Origin: Aphrophora alni
Lineage: Eukaryota > Arthropoda > Insecta > Hemiptera > Aphrophoridae
Assembly (NCBI GenBank): GCA_963513935.1
Contig: OY740777.1
Location: forward strand, 15,301,092-15,365,091
Length of the DNA stretch: 64,000 nt
Direction of reading: 5' to 3'
Shown here in pieces: positions 14,223 to 27,427 of the stretch. How positions within the stretch are numbered: position 1 is the first letter of the stretch; every line of letters starts with the position of its first letter. The notes below the pieces were generated by a model, which was not told the origin of the DNA, did not search any database, and saw only the letters and a program-made list of their open reading frames with translations. A program made the position numbers and the translations under genes.

Positions 14223-15884
14223 CTAGATAACCCAGAGCTTAAGCTAGGAGTGCGGAAACAAAATAACAAAAATAGATTCAAAATAGATCACGAAACAACG
14301 TCGAGAACTTTAAAATAACAGTGTTGACAAATAACAAATATACTTAACACTCAAAAGTGTTCAACTAATTAAATAGGTCTTCTAGGCCGACGTCTTAGTT
14401 ACCCAACTGTTTATAGAAATAATAAACCTTTTCATTCCCTTTTTTTTTCAAAAGTTTAACTTGAGACCTAGTGATCACTCATTGTGGAGATTTAACAGAA
14501 CATTTTACCCTTATTTAGGTGATAGATTGTTGTATTTTGTATGTTTAGCACTGTAAAGGATTGTATGTTTAGCATTGGTCTGTAAAGCACTGTGCAGTTG
14601 ACAGATTGCAGATCAGACAAAAATCATTCAAAAAACAACGTTTTTACATCCAGGAACTTCAAAACGGACAGCAAACACACAATATTTTCCCCCAAAGCAT
14701 AACTTTCTCTTAAATTCGTTTAAATTAATTTTTTTTTTTTCATTTAAAAAAACATATTTCCCTAGATAGTTTATATCTCTTTTACAAAAATCAATTTATA
14801 TTTACTGATTTCGCATTCAATAGAATCTGTTTATCCATCTCGTTACTAACAACTTTTGTTTACTAACAGTTATATTTTGTTACAACTCTACTTCAATGTT
14901 TGAATTTATTTGCTACAGTTCTAGAAAAGTTTTCAAATTAAATTATCATTCGTAACCATTGCTGGCCTTGCAATAATGGAATAGGAAACAACCTGAAAAA
15001 TTCATTGTTGCCGGAAGCACATCAAAACAAACGGTTTATTGCAAGCTCTACTTTATTTTCATTGTTAAAAAATATTAAAACAGGTTTTACATTTATCTCT
15101 CTTTACAAATCTGTTATTGTAAAGTGTTGTGAAAATAATCTTATATATAACGAATTAAACTTATTTGTGAATTAAATTAACTTTACCTTATAAAATATGT
15201 GTACAATATTAAGTTAATAACTGAAAAAAACAGGGGGGGGGACTTACACGCAAGTTAGCTTAAATTACTATAAAATGGAAGAAGAAAAACCCTACTATAA
15301 TGATTAGTAGTTTCTCAGTCCTACACAGAACACTTAACTTGATCTCGAAAACTACAATTTACAGAAAGATAAGATTTGGCAGAAAAGAATTCCTTTACTC
15401 AAAATAATGACAGACTATATTTTTGTTTTGACTATTACAATAATAGCTTAAAAGTCATTAATAATTTAAGAGTTATTTTAATAGTTGAATAACGGGCGAG
15501 GGGGGGGGGTAAAAACGTGTTCTATGAAGAGTAGAAGTTTTTGATTTTCTAATAATTCCTTTTTCCTCAACCGATTCTTTTGAAACTTTACGTACGTTTT
15601 AATAAAATTACCAAAAAGCTTGTGTAAAAATTCCAACACACTGGAGTTAATAGAAACAAAATGGCTGTAACACAGATAACAGGCATTGAAATAAAGTGCG
15701 GCTTTTCTTACGTTTTGAAAATTTTTACTCCTACAAAAGTAGTTTGATAAAAACACAATTTTCTTTTAAAACGAACTAAAAATTAATTATTTCTTTTAAA
15801 AGCCAATGGAAATAAATTTGAAAAAATTAATTATTTTATTCAAACTACTACCCATCCACACTGACACACTTATATCAACGCCTA
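14223..15884. other. Non-coding stretch
   Basis: No gene is supported. It contains a short partial repeat of GTATGTTTAGCA near 14540-14575 and G-runs near 15232-15240 and 15500-15509. Nothing else is recognised. Confidence 0.5.
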
Positions 15885-16603
15885 GGCCTTTTCACACCGG
15901 CGTACTGAACGTCCTGGACGTTTGGAACGTTTGGGACGTTCAGTACGCGCCCATTCCACATCGCCCAGCAACGTACCAAACGTCCACTTGTTCGCTTGTC
16001 TTTTTCTAGTTCTTAATACTATGTACTCAGTTCAATAAAGTACAGTGCTCTTGTATTATTTTATTTTTTTACCACATTTTCCCTTTATTATTAGTGCACA
16101 CTGTATTAATGTAATTCACAATGCCTAGATGCAATGCAGTATATTACATGTAGGCCTACTTTTTAGGTATTTGACATGCACATTTTATAGATTACTGTAC
16201 CTAGTATTATATATCAATTTCTATTTCTAAGAATAACATAACATAACATGATTTCTATTTTAAATAATATTTGTTTTGCCTGTGAAAGTTAATACGATTG
16301 TTATTCTTTTTTTAAATTGAGCCTTATAAACTAATATAAAATAAGGTCATTAATAATTATTATACTATAATGACTTCCATTAAATAACAACATATAAATA
16401 TATATAATCGTTGCTCTAATGTTATTGCATTACAAGTAAATGACAACTTACTATCTTTCTGAAGATTTGCAGCATTGAAGATTTCATTGCGCATGCGCTA
16501 GGCCGTGGACGTTCTGGACGTTTGTGAAAAATCACTCTCCGAGCGATCCTCCGAAAACCGTCGCGGACTTCCAGGACGTTCAGTACGCCGGTGTGAAATA
16601 GCC
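15885..16603. mobile_element. ~720-bp non-autonomous DNA transposon with 34-bp TIRs (PIF/Harbinger-like)
   Basis: The left end (15885-15918), beginning AGGCCTTTTCACACCGG, matches the reverse complement of the right end (16570-16603) at all but two positions. The flanking trinucleotides are CTA on the left and TTA on the right, compatible with a mutated 3-bp TWA target site. A second inversion lies inside the left end: GGCGTACTGAACGTCC near 15899 against GGGACGTTCAGTACGC near 15933. The interior is AT-rich with no transposase. TIR form and target site suggest PIF/Harbinger, but that assignment is inference. Confidence 0.8.
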
Positions 16604-16619
16604 TTAACAAATGACTCGT

Positions 16620-16929
16620 ACGCCTTATAAAAAAGTTTAATCAGGAGACAGGTGTCGCTAATCTGAAAACCCCCTTTAAAACTGTTATTTAGTAATTGTT
16701 TGACTGAATTTCCATGGTGGGGGACAACTTGTTGAAAAATAGCATGGCCGATTTCCGGAACTTGTTGATTTAAAACTTGTTTATACCTATTTCCAGTGAT
16801 ACCTATTGTCTGATTTGTTAGACTACGTGAGGGTTTTGAGTTAATAATTGAATTATGTCTATTTACAATACCACTTCTGTAGAAAATCGACTCGTCTGAG
16901 AAAACAATACGAGTATGCCAATCACACAA
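16620..16929 (-). pseudogene. mariner/Tc1-like transposase relic
   Basis: The minus-strand frame reads WHTRIVFSDESIFYRSG and then VNRHN, the first catalytic-aspartate block (FSDE) and following motif of mariner/Tc1-type (DDE/D) transposases. Further on, ITGNRYKQVL and FQQVVPHHGNSVKQLLNN correspond to the block that normally contains FQQDGAPPH. The second catalytic aspartate is missing and the segment looks shortened. The frame then runs into the TIR of the adjacent MITE (right end 16603), so the open frame continuing to 16498 is a chimera. The N-terminal helix-turn-helix part and the RSPDLTP tail are not visible here. It is a dead copy. Confidence 0.75.
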
Positions 16930-19900
16930 TGATGTGGGAACAGAACTCCATTCATCTGTCCGGATTATCTCTAAGTAGGTTATGGACTAGGTGACTTGTG
17001 TAAAATTTAACTTTGTTTTTATTACGATTCACTGCGATGAATGTTCGAGTACTCCAGTTTCAAGCTCTACTTTTCTATGTGATTTAGTTTTACATGGAGA
17101 ACGGAGTAATGAATGGAATACTAGTTATTCTCTTCTCTTATTAGAAGATCGAGTGAACTTTCACTAGGCTTCCCGCTTCCAACAACAAATCTTTTCACTT
17201 AATTATTGAGTCAGTGTTTGGTGTATCAACACCTATCTAGGAAGGCAACCTGAAATTATGTAATTGATTTTCCAACGTGATTAAAAACAATGACCCCCGC
17301 ACAACACGTACCATTATCATTAACTGTACAAATCATTTTGCAACTACAAAGGACAATATAATTTTACTAAATATAATTTGGGTTTACGTTTATGTTTTAA
17401 TCTACTTATTGTTTAATTTGAATCCAACAACTGCTCAACAATAAAACCTGCAAGAGTAAAAGGGGTAAAAGTATAGATGCATAAAAGTTTGTTTTTGTGT
17501 GTTGTCGGCATTTTGTTTTTATAAACACCGATGTGTTGAAATTTTCACACAACATATTTAATAACTTTATTAAAAATTACGTAATGTTTCAAAAGAATCG
17601 GCTGAGGAATAATCAAAGCTTGTACCTCTTTGTGAGACACACTATATAGTACTCTATTATGTAGAAACACTTTTTATAAATAACATTCAATATTTTGTAA
17701 CAGACCTAACATATTATACATTCCTGCGAATGAGACAGGAAGTAGCTAAGTTGGGTTAAGATGAAATAAAATTATAATTTGTAACCAAAAAACTACTGCG
17801 AGTTTTCAAATTTTCCTGGTTCGTTTTTGTTTGATTGTAATAATTAGCATTTAGTTTTTGACATATTTACAGATTTTTAGTGTAGTTTTTGTTTGTTTGT
17901 GTTTGAAGTATTTAATAATTAAACTATAAAGCCTAGAAAGATAAACTTTGTAAGGAACCTATTCCTTCAAGTAAAAGGATGCACGAATTTATTTTTATTT
18001 GAAAAATTCTGAAGTTTCTTGAAAATGATTAATTATTTTAATGTACTCTTCCCAATTTTGGTATATTTTTATATGTTACATTTTTTTTTTTTTTTTAGTT
18101 CAATCTATTAACATTTTAAAATTCCTTTGTCGAGAATAAACCGAAAATTTTTTACGTTGATTTTCAACGGATCAATTGCTGGTAATTAATATTTTTGGGT
18201 TAGTAAGATGTTTTTATAAACAATTGATCACAACAATAGATAAAAAAAGGAATTTTTAAAAGTGAAATTTTATTGTAACAGTTTTAATTTGCTTTAAAAT
18301 GTGCAATTAAAATTTAAATAAATTTGTTTACCCACATATAAGAAGAGAAACGAAAGTAATATGAATCCTAAAAAAAATCGATAAATATTTTTTCGCTAAA
18401 ATGTTTGTTTTACGATTCATTATGACAAAACATTTATAAGGACGTGCAATTGACATTGACGGCCTAGCAGTTACATTTAAGTAGTATCTTCTATATCAGA
18501 ACGAGTTTAATTGTTTGGTTAACCTAGTAACTTATTTTCACAAGTTATGACCGTTGAAGTTACATTTAACACAATCCAACAACCCCCCCCCCCCCGTATA
18601 ACAACACAATAGATAAACATGTTCATTTGATCTCTTTTTATGTAGGCTAGTACAAATATGAAAATTATTGTTTTAAATTTATAAATTTTTCTGTATTTAA
18701 GTTTAATTGCTATAAGTTTATAATATAGATATATGATTACGAATTGATGAAAACACTGAAGTTAATATGAATTTACATATAAAAATAAGCGTGAACTGGG
18801 TTGGTACCATAAGGTCTGCAAGGAAATAACTATTCATTGCATTATTCCAACAAAAAAACTGAAGAAAACTAATTTAATATAACAAGATATAAAGACGTTT
18901 GGTTTCCAGTTTGAGAATCCTCAATTATTTTCGATTAAAAAAAAATATTAATTTAGCAATTCTGAAAAATTAAACTGAATCAAAAACCTTTTATTATCCT
19001 CCTACTACAAGTGACAGTCGAATGGTTGTTTAGACAAGTTTTTATTGCTGAGACGCATAGAACTGATAACAACTAGTCCAAGGTCAACTAAGTTCCCCAA
19101 GTCAATTCTACTAAGCTTATCGCTAGTGAATGTAAATAATGATTTCTTTTCTAAATAGATATAATTACTTTTAGACAATATTTGTCTTTTCTTAATTTTG
19201 ACATAATATATTTAAATTTTGCACGAAATTATTTACTAAATTCACACTGTAATTTTACATATTCCTGAATTATATTACTATTATTTACAAAACCCGAGTC
19301 TTTTTTCATTATTTGGCTACTTCACCGGATTTTTTTTAAATTGGCACGCGTGTGCATGTGTGTTTGTGTGTGGACGCGTGTATTTGAGTATACGGGTCTG
19401 TATATATAGGCACAGTAACTAATACAAAATTTCCACTTGAAAAACAGTGAATTATTGATTTTAAATTGGTAACATTAAGTTACGTTGGTTTGAATGCATA
19501 TAGGTATGTATAATATGGGTCAAATATTACGTAGGCTACATTTTATATATCACCCAACTTTGTTTGAGACATAGTACTGAATACAAATAAAAATGTTTAT
19601 GGTTTTGAAACAATACATAGTAATATAATTTTACGGTAATACATTTTTAATTAGATTTAAAGGAAAATCAGTTTCCTGCTGTTGATCTATTTTCAAACTA
19701 ATTAGCAAAACGAAACTGCAAAAGAATCGCTGTGTCAAGAGAACATTAAGTTTTTCTTACAGTTATTGAAATGTATTAGTATTTTAATGTAAAAGACTTG
19801 CACATCAAATACAATGTTTTGAGGTTGGTTTTTGTTAAAAATTTTTTTTTAATAAAAGAAAGTTTTTTTTTTTTTTTCAAAAAGATAGTTTACTAAGGAT

Positions 19901-20307
19901 TCAATGTATTTTTCTTTCATTGTTAATAAACCTTGTTGTCATGGAAATATGTCTTTTTCTCCACTATAATTTTGTTTTTGGTACAAATAACATTTTTTTT
20001 AAATCATGTTTCAATTATTACATAAAAAATACACTTACTAATATTTGACAGAATCGGTTTATAAGAGGTTGACTTTGGTGGTTTGCTCCAGTTGTACTTG
20101 TCAATAAACGATAACTTGTGTTTGAGTGTTCTTTTTTAAATACATTTCCATACTTGATTCTGCCATATTCATTTGATTTTTCAATAGAGCCTTGGCACAA
20201 TCTATGGTCATTGATATTTTTGCCCAAAAGTTAAAAGTTGTTGATGATAGAAAATGCTCTTCCAACAGATAAATTGGTTCCTGGAAGGGATAGTACGAAT
20301 TCGCACA
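16930..20307. other. Non-coding stretch
   Basis: The first ~70 bp may be further decayed transposase upstream of the preserved block. Beyond that I see only AT-rich sequence, a T-run near 18080-18097 and a C-run near 18582-18595. Minus-strand frames at 20018-20300 next to the gap are open for 50-60 codons but match nothing I recognise. Confidence 0.5.
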
Positions 20308-20507
20308 NNNNNNNNNNNNNNNNNNNNNNNNNNNNNNNNNNNNNNNNNNNNNNNNNNNNNNNNNNNNNNNNNNNNNNNNNNNNNNNNNNNNNNNNNNNNN
20401 NNNNNNNNNNNNNNNNNNNNNNNNNNNNNNNNNNNNNNNNNNNNNNNNNNNNNNNNNNNNNNNNNNNNNNNNNNNNNNNNNNNNNNNNNNNNNNNNNNNN
20501 NNNNNNN
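20308..20507. other. Assembly gap (200 N)
   Basis: Exactly 200 undetermined bases, a conventional scaffolding spacer, so the true gap length is probably unknown. Open frames crossing it are meaningless. Confidence 0.99.
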
Positions 20508-20947
20508 AATTTGGTAACTGCAAGTAAGTACAGCATCTGTTATTGTTATTATGTATACATAATTCACTCTCACTTTATTATTTAGATATCTTCAGTATGG
20601 AAAATGAGTTAGTGTAAAAGGTTTTATGACAAACATGACAAGAAGCTTTGAATTATTCACCGATCATGTTCTTGACTATTATCCAATTTAAGTGGCAGTT
20701 AAAACTTTATATCTTTTATGGTTTAGAAGACGTTTTGTTAAAATTACGATGCTTTGAACTCAGCTTGTACATAAAGATAAAACAACTAAATATAATATTT
20801 TATCTCGACTCAGTTGCTTCATGAAGATGTTATGAACGGCTATTCAAACTTGCCTAGGTTCTTAGTTTTAATCAAAAATCAGTGGTTCAGTATACTAATT
20901 AATTTCATTATCGTTTATAAGACTTGTGTCTATTTCCTTGATAGTTT

Positions 20948-21062
20948 AACACGATACTTTAAATACAATACAAAAATAAGAATTTAACACAATACTTCAA
21001 ATACAATATAAAAATAAGAATTCAACACAATACTTTTAAATACAACACAAAAATAAGAACTC
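20948..21062. repeat. Three-copy 38-bp tandem repeat
   Basis: Three consecutive units of the form AACACAATACTTCAAATACA followed by ATACAAAAATAAGAATT, of 38, 38 and 39 bp, differing at a few positions each. Confidence 0.9.
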
Positions 21063-21164
21063 AATTAAATAAACAACATCCAAACTAAGTATTCATTTCA
21101 CAAAGCCCAAAAGTATTCCAACTATTGTTATTCTTTAATAAATGAGATTACAAATTTTACCGGT

Positions 21165-21167
<3 letters not shown>

Positions 21168-21221
<54 letters not shown>
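21168..21221. repeat. (TA)27 microsatellite
   Basis: A pure TA dinucleotide tract of 54 bp. Confidence 0.97.
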
Positions 21222-21223
<2 letters not shown>

Positions 21224-22320
21224 GCTTGCTTACTTTCTGTAGAGTAGATTTCCTGGGCTAATTTCCTGCACCACGGCTAGCGTCACAGCCGTGTATTTTC
21301 TAAAGATCCAAAAGACCCCCTCCAAATCATGCTGACCGCTTATATATCTTTTGTCCTCTCTGGTGCCCTACTTCCGTTGCAAGTCAAGAATTTCAACATT
21401 TTTTTAATTGTTTCACAATAGTTGGGTCATTCTGAGCTTTGTTAATATAAGTTCTTCCTCACATAATTTACAAATTAATTAATTAACCTAACATTAACCT
21501 ATTCCTAACAAAGATAAAACAACCAAACACAATATTTTAACTAAATATTGTTATACTACTTACAAAGTACACCAAGTATAATCTAGGTTTGGTAATCGTA
21601 AACAAATTCTATCTCTCTTTCTGTTTGATCTTTAAGTTTCGCGCCGTCTAAAATTCAGAATGGCTACTGTGAAACCCTTTAAAAACCGAAATAAAAATTA
21701 CAAAAGCGCTGCCATTTTGAGCAAGGTTTTGTTCAGAACTCGTGTGTCATTGAACTTTAAGTACACTAAATTTCAATTTTAGATTAAAATTAGATAAAAT
21801 GTAGATTTTAATTTCAACATATAATGAATGGTACCCACCTTACATTTGTACGATGATAAATAATGAAGTTATTTTAAAAAATAAAATTTCGAATTCTAAC
21901 CTTCCAAAAAATGTAATGTTCGTACAGTTAAAAAATCTGAAAAGCTGAACAATCGATACAAGCTTAGCGAGTCTAAACGTCTTCCTATATGTACAACTTC
22001 AAGGTCAGCCAAACCCGAAACACTACAGGAGCGAAGCGAGTAGAAAACTTATTAATACGCACATATTTTGTACGCAAAAGCCTAGTTGATGTCAAGAGAG
22101 TAATGATATGCATAGTTAAGAGATAAATGTGTAACAACTATTTTAACGAAACTTGTCTTATTCGGTAAGCCAATTGATCTACCAAAGAATTTGACATTTC
22201 GTACAAGGACCAAAAACTAACATCGGGCATTCCATTTAGAGGATTTGCTTGCATTACGTTTTATGATAGGACTGGGTAAGTAACATAACTGCGCTTATTA
22301 AATTAATAGGCTAAAATTTA
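21222..22320. other. Non-coding stretch with a GC-richer block and a small hairpin
   Basis: A block at about 21230-21375 is GC-richer than its surroundings and contains a perfect 7-bp stem (CACGGCT / AGCCGTG, about 21272-21293) with an 8-base loop. No gene is supported. The remainder is AT-rich. Confidence 0.45.
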
Positions 22321-22675
22321 TTAGGTAATTTAATCTAGAATAATTCCGTCTATATGAACTTATTATCTAGGTACCTACTCTTGACGCGTTTCGGAACTGT
22401 TATTCAACATCAGAACATCACTTTATGGAGCTCGTCTTCACATTAAGAAGTTATAAAAACAACACAAATGTACACTACAGAAAGTCACGAGTTAAAAGAC
22501 AACAATCACCGTATTAGGTTTTCGAATATCGGGACGTGTATTCACCATCGTTGACATGGGACTGATTTAGAGTAAATTTCTGATGATGGAATAGAGTTCC
22601 GAAACGTGTCAAAAGTACGTAGATAATAAGTTCACATAAAAGGAATTATTCTCGATTGAATTACTTATCAATTGT
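22321..22675. mobile_element. ~350-bp MITE candidate with ~85-bp terminal inverted repeats
   Basis: The left arm (about 22325-22412) contains AGAATAATTCC, TGAACTTATTATCTA, then ACGCGTTTCGGAACT. The right arm (about 22585-22672), read on the minus strand, contains GAGAATAATTCC, TGAACTTATTATCTA and ACACGTTTCGGAACT in the same order, followed in both arms by a CATCAG-type motif. The arms are about 80 percent identical. The interior of ~170 bp has no frame. This is the layout of a fold-back MITE. Confidence 0.7.
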
Positions 22676-25600
22676 AACTTGGATACAGATAACAAGATAT
22701 GATAATAATTTCTTTGTAAAGAACTAAGAACCCCTCAGATAAAATTCTTTTCTTACATCTCTTTTTATTTTCTCTGCTCCAACTTACAGTAATTTGTAAT
22801 GGGTAAAATATAAAATGTTATAGAAAAGATGTTTAGTGTTTATAGTTAAATTCTCCCCCCCCACACACATACACAGACACACACACATATATATATATAT
22901 CGACGGACAGATGACGGCGCAAGGAAGAAAAATATTAAATTTATTACCAAATAACAAAAATTTATATTTTTTAAAACTGCATTGAGATCTGAACCCCTCA
23001 AATCTTTAGCTTTGAATGTACAGGTCTGAGCATAGATAACGTTATCTACGGTGACGTCAAATGACCTTGGACTTGTTCGGAATGGACATCGAACTCTAAA
23101 GTAAAAATGAAGTGAAGTAAATTAAATGACCAGGCAATTTAATAGAAACTTTTCCAAGTGAAAGTGAACAATTATAAATGATAACGTGTTGTAAATAGAA
23201 TGTAGGAAAAAAAAACAAAAAAAACAGTGATGTAAAGTGGTAATGAATATATAAATAAGTAATATGAAATGCAGGTGAATGGATTACTCCTAATCATATC
23301 AAATGATATGTGCTTATTTGGAATAAAATATTAAATGAAATAAAAAAGTGAGGTGATAAATTCAGCAGATTGTGAATACCCGGGTAGCATGCATTAAATT
23401 ATAAACCTCTGGAGCCTACAGCGACATATTTATACTTAGTGCGCGCCGTTGAAACGGGACAGTCGATTAGCTGTCAAATTATATCAATATTGAACATGTG
23501 GTTTAAAATCGCAGAAATGACCATTTTGTCGAAATTGGGAAAAGGGTCGGACGACACCTAGTGAATTCCCTGCACGCACAATCCAAAATTATATTAAGAA
23601 TAATTAATTTTCGTTAGAAAAAACAACGCGATGTTCGGTTAGGCCGTGTAATGTAAACTTGTGCCAACCATTTTATTTCATGAAATTTGAAGGTTAGGTA
23701 AGTTAATTTAGTCATATATATATAGTAGTTAATAGTTACAAATTTAGGGACTCGTACAAAAATTGCTGATCAAGTGGGACGAATCGATGGCATATGAGTA
23801 AGGTTGGGAGGGTCGAAAAATGGTAGAATCAATGGTCCTCATCTCAATTTTCCCTAACTCTCCTTAATTAGCCCCCAGTCAGCATTGTTGCTTTTTATCG
23901 AGCAGCAATCGCTGCAATCAGTTCTATAATTAATAACGTAATTCGTTCACCATCTTATTTTACTCACACATGTTATTTCTCAGTTTAGATATTGTTTATT
24001 AATTTAATTTGCACACAAAGTTCTTCCACTCTTTTTACTTTATCGCTAATACTAGATCATTTCCCTTGACTTCAAGGATATGATGATCAATTGGGCAATA
24101 CTGACATCAACTTTTGACCCATATACGACCAACTGAATCTTAGATCAAACGAAAAACGGCTCTGGAAGAAGTAAGATCTCTGTAACTTCGTTCCGATTGG
24201 TTGCAAGATTCCACGGCTACTATTTCTCATCTCCCTACTTCATTCTCGATTATTCTGTGAAGCCACTAACGTCATAGCTATAGGAATTTATATTTTAATA
24301 ACATCACTGCCATAGACGCACAGATTGTACCTAAAAAAAACTACCAACACTCTGAATATTTCAGCTGTCAACATTGTCTTTTTCAGTTCACACAACAAAA
24401 CTGCAATTTTATTTAATTTTATTCAAGCTTTATTTGTAAACTAATTTTTAAACAAAAAATCAAAGTCATGGTCTCAACAGTTTAAAGCTAATTATTAATA
24501 TTAAACCCCACAACAAAATCAACCGTAATTATTAATAATTTAGGCTAACCTAACCTTTAAATGATTACTTCGATGTCAACATCACATATCATACAATGTG
24601 GGTATATTTTGATCATTTCTGGGAATAAATTAATATTATTTTGATAACTCAAAATTTGGAGGTAGCTGTCGTAAAATAAACAGAATGTTGTTTAATTTTA
24701 TACACTATAAACACAAACGTATTAGAAGGTGTCATCCAAAATATGACCGTTCTTTAGGAAAGTGTAAATAACGAAAACATCTATTATGAAATTGTACTAG
24801 ACACATTTGACTCTACAAATTTCGTTCAAAGTTTCCTGTCTATTTGAATGTAAATTATATTTTATAAACAGTTAATACATTGGCATTTTAAACAGATAAA
24901 TATCGAAGAAATGTGGATGTAACCATACAAGATACTAGTCCATAACGTCATTAGATATTCCGTTGTACTGAAGTTATTTCCCATGGGGTTTGTGTGACGC
25001 TAGAGCAACAGAAATTGATTGGGGTTGTATTTAACAAATTGCAACTGATGCAATGAATTAACAGGCCTCTTCTAATCATTATTTATAAATGAAAAGGGAA
25101 TTTTATTATATAAATATTCGTATATCTAGAGGATAACAATTGATATATTTATTTTGGCACAAAATTTGAGTCGTAAAGTATCATTTTCCTTCACCTTTTC
25201 TGGATTTCTCTTATACATTATGTCTATAAAAAATCACAATTATTAGGACGCTTCTTTTAGTATCATTCTGGAATCCACATATAAATTACAAATCTGATAT
25301 ATTAAGCGTCAAATAAACCGTTTTAATATATAAATTGGGTGGGGGTGGATTTAAATTTAAGGTAACATAACTCAAGCTCATATATTTTCCTTAAACTAAG
25401 GTCATTGTCTAGCCTAATCAATTTTTTAATTGGGGTAGAATAGCAGACGGTTCTTTACTGATGATTTTATATGAAAAAAATAATAAATGCATGTTCTGCA
25501 GGATTGTTAGGTGGTCTAGCACAGTGAACTTTTGATTTGAGGGTGGAACCGTTAAGCTTAAATTACGGTCGCTGTTATGGGTATCGAGATATTTATTTTC

Positions 25601-25974
25601 GCACTAACTGTTAAATCTCAGTTCCTGTGTAACTAAAGGTGGTCCTTTCTTTGATAATGATGGTTTTAACAAGTTTTGCATAATGGTTTTCTAGCATAAA
25701 ATGTATTTAAAGATTGTGAGCTGGGCGTTTTGGATACACAGATGAGAATTGTATTATTTTAAAATACCTTTTGGTATAAGAACATTTATGTTAATATATT
25801 CTCATTAACATTAAATATCCGTACTACTTTATATGATGCAATGATTTACAAATTAAATTTATGTAACGATTTCACCACATTTTATAGCTTAGGGATTTTA
25901 ACAATTTATTTATTTTTTTCATTTCTGTTTTTGTCGAATAGAATTTAATTTGTAATCTACGCTATAAAGTGAGA
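22676..25974. other. Non-coding stretch with (CA)/(TA) microsatellite
   Basis: Contains a C-run plus CA/TA tract at about 22855-22900. Moderately GC-richer blocks at about 23390-23580 and 23800-24300 have no interpretable frame. No gene is supported. Confidence 0.45.
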
Positions 25975-26072
25975 GGTATCATGTGGTCTAAAATTGGTAT
26001 GTGTTTTTTAATTGGAAACCAATAACTTCCGGGAATTTCTGGCACGCCAAACCCACACTGGATCCAAGCCTG
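25975..26072 (-). other. Weak candidate exon (minus strand)
   Basis: On the minus strand, TTTTCATCAATATCGCAG, which is acceptor-like, is followed by an open frame reading WIQCGFGVPEIPGSYWFP and then about 17 more residues to a stop. Base composition is less AT-rich than the flanks. No family is recognised. It could equally be a fragment of an old mobile element. Confidence 0.18.
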
Positions 26073-27246
26073 CGATATTGATGAAAATACTAATTGAGTA
26101 TTAATTAATACTAAGTTAATATAACCTTTAAATTGCAATGCAGTCATATATCGGATCTGGCAAAATCAGATCACACCTACTTGGTGTGACATTATTTCGG
26201 CTAGCAAATAACCACCAACGTCCCCCCAAAGTATCGGTTACCCGAAAGATGGTTAATTATTCTACCATAATAGATTTGGTATTCTACCGATACTAGCGCA
26301 GCCAATGTAAGCTCATTACATATATAGAGCTTTGAAAATCAGGGCCGAGATACTGACATGACAGAAGAGTGGAGTCTAATACACGTACACAATGTTCGTT
26401 AGAGTTTAGCAGAATCGAAAAACCATAAGGAATTAAAAACTTCAGTAAACCTGCGTAACAAGTGTTTAAAAAAAACTTAACCTATTGAGTTGATCTAACG
26501 ATACAATTTAACACTTTCTCAAACTTTTGGCAAATACATTTAATGAATCTGCTTAATACAATGTACGTTTAGGATGGGTGACTACCATGAACTTTTTATT
26601 TTAATTATTGAGATGATGGCCTAAAGAGTTCAGTTTTTATTTATTTAGAATTAAATTTTTCCAAACTACGGTCTAGTATTAATTTTTTTTAATATTTAAA
26701 TAAAAACCATGCTTAATCTTAGGTTGATTTTATTTGTTAGGATTTTTCTCCATTACTTCAATGTAACTTTAATATTTCTAATTGAAAAATGTTTTCTATT
26801 TAAATCTATGTTTGCGTTTTACTTGAATGGTTTTCATTAGGTAATTGTTACATTCTCAACGCTTGAACGATAAACAAGAAAACACTTGTAACATTTCCCA
26901 GCAATATATTCCCAACCACAACCGAACAATACATGCATTTCCATTATGAAAGCAAAGATGGGGACATTTTAATTCTAAAGCTGAAGTTACTTTCATGTTT
27001 TGTAAGTGTCGAGTTTAAAACAAAAAATACGGGACGTTCTGAATACTTTAATAAAGATGTATGGATTTACATTTGTGTTTCATTACTTAAAACGTATATT
27101 TAGTTCTTCGTTGTGAAATTATCTTTACAGTTATAGTCAAGTTTTGAGAAGAAAATGTTTGGAAAAAACTCCATCATGTACAATGTAGCTGTATTTAGTA
27201 TCAAGTATGTACTAAATAACCATCGAAACTGTTTTTTTTTATAATG
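26073..27246. other. Non-coding stretch
   Basis: A GC-richer block at about 26150-26450 has no frame I can interpret. The rest is AT-rich and featureless. Confidence 0.45.
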
Positions 27247-27427
27247 TAATTAATTACCTTAGAGGTTGTCCTCAGTCCGTATTATAGTTATGGCTACAGC
27301 GCTGTTTCGCTGTTTTAGTGTTGTGTTGTATTAGTGCGGGCCTGACGAAGTCGACAGTGTTCGGCGAAACAGCGCTGTAGCCATAACTATAATACGCACT
27401 GAGGACAACCTCTACGCTAATTAATTA
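27247..27427. mobile_element. 181-bp near-perfect palindrome, MITE-like
   Basis: The ~64-bp arms (27247-27310 and 27363-27427) are about 90 percent identical in inverted orientation. Both start at TAATTAATTA, followed by GAGGTTGTCCTCAGT and TTATGGCTACAGCGCTGTTT. The ~50-bp loop contains GACGAAGTCGACAG. Preservation is much better than in other inverted repeats here, so insertion is probably recent. The TAATTAATTA ends are themselves palindromic, so a target-site duplication cannot be separated from the element. Confidence 0.8.

Noticed and set aside
16422..16929. 143-residue minus-strand protein and a nested 62-residue one
   Set aside because: They join a transposase relic to a MITE terminal repeat across an element boundary.
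20101..20585. Several open frames of 87-140 codons on both strands
   Set aside because: They owe their length to the 200-N gap. The remaining residues show no domain.
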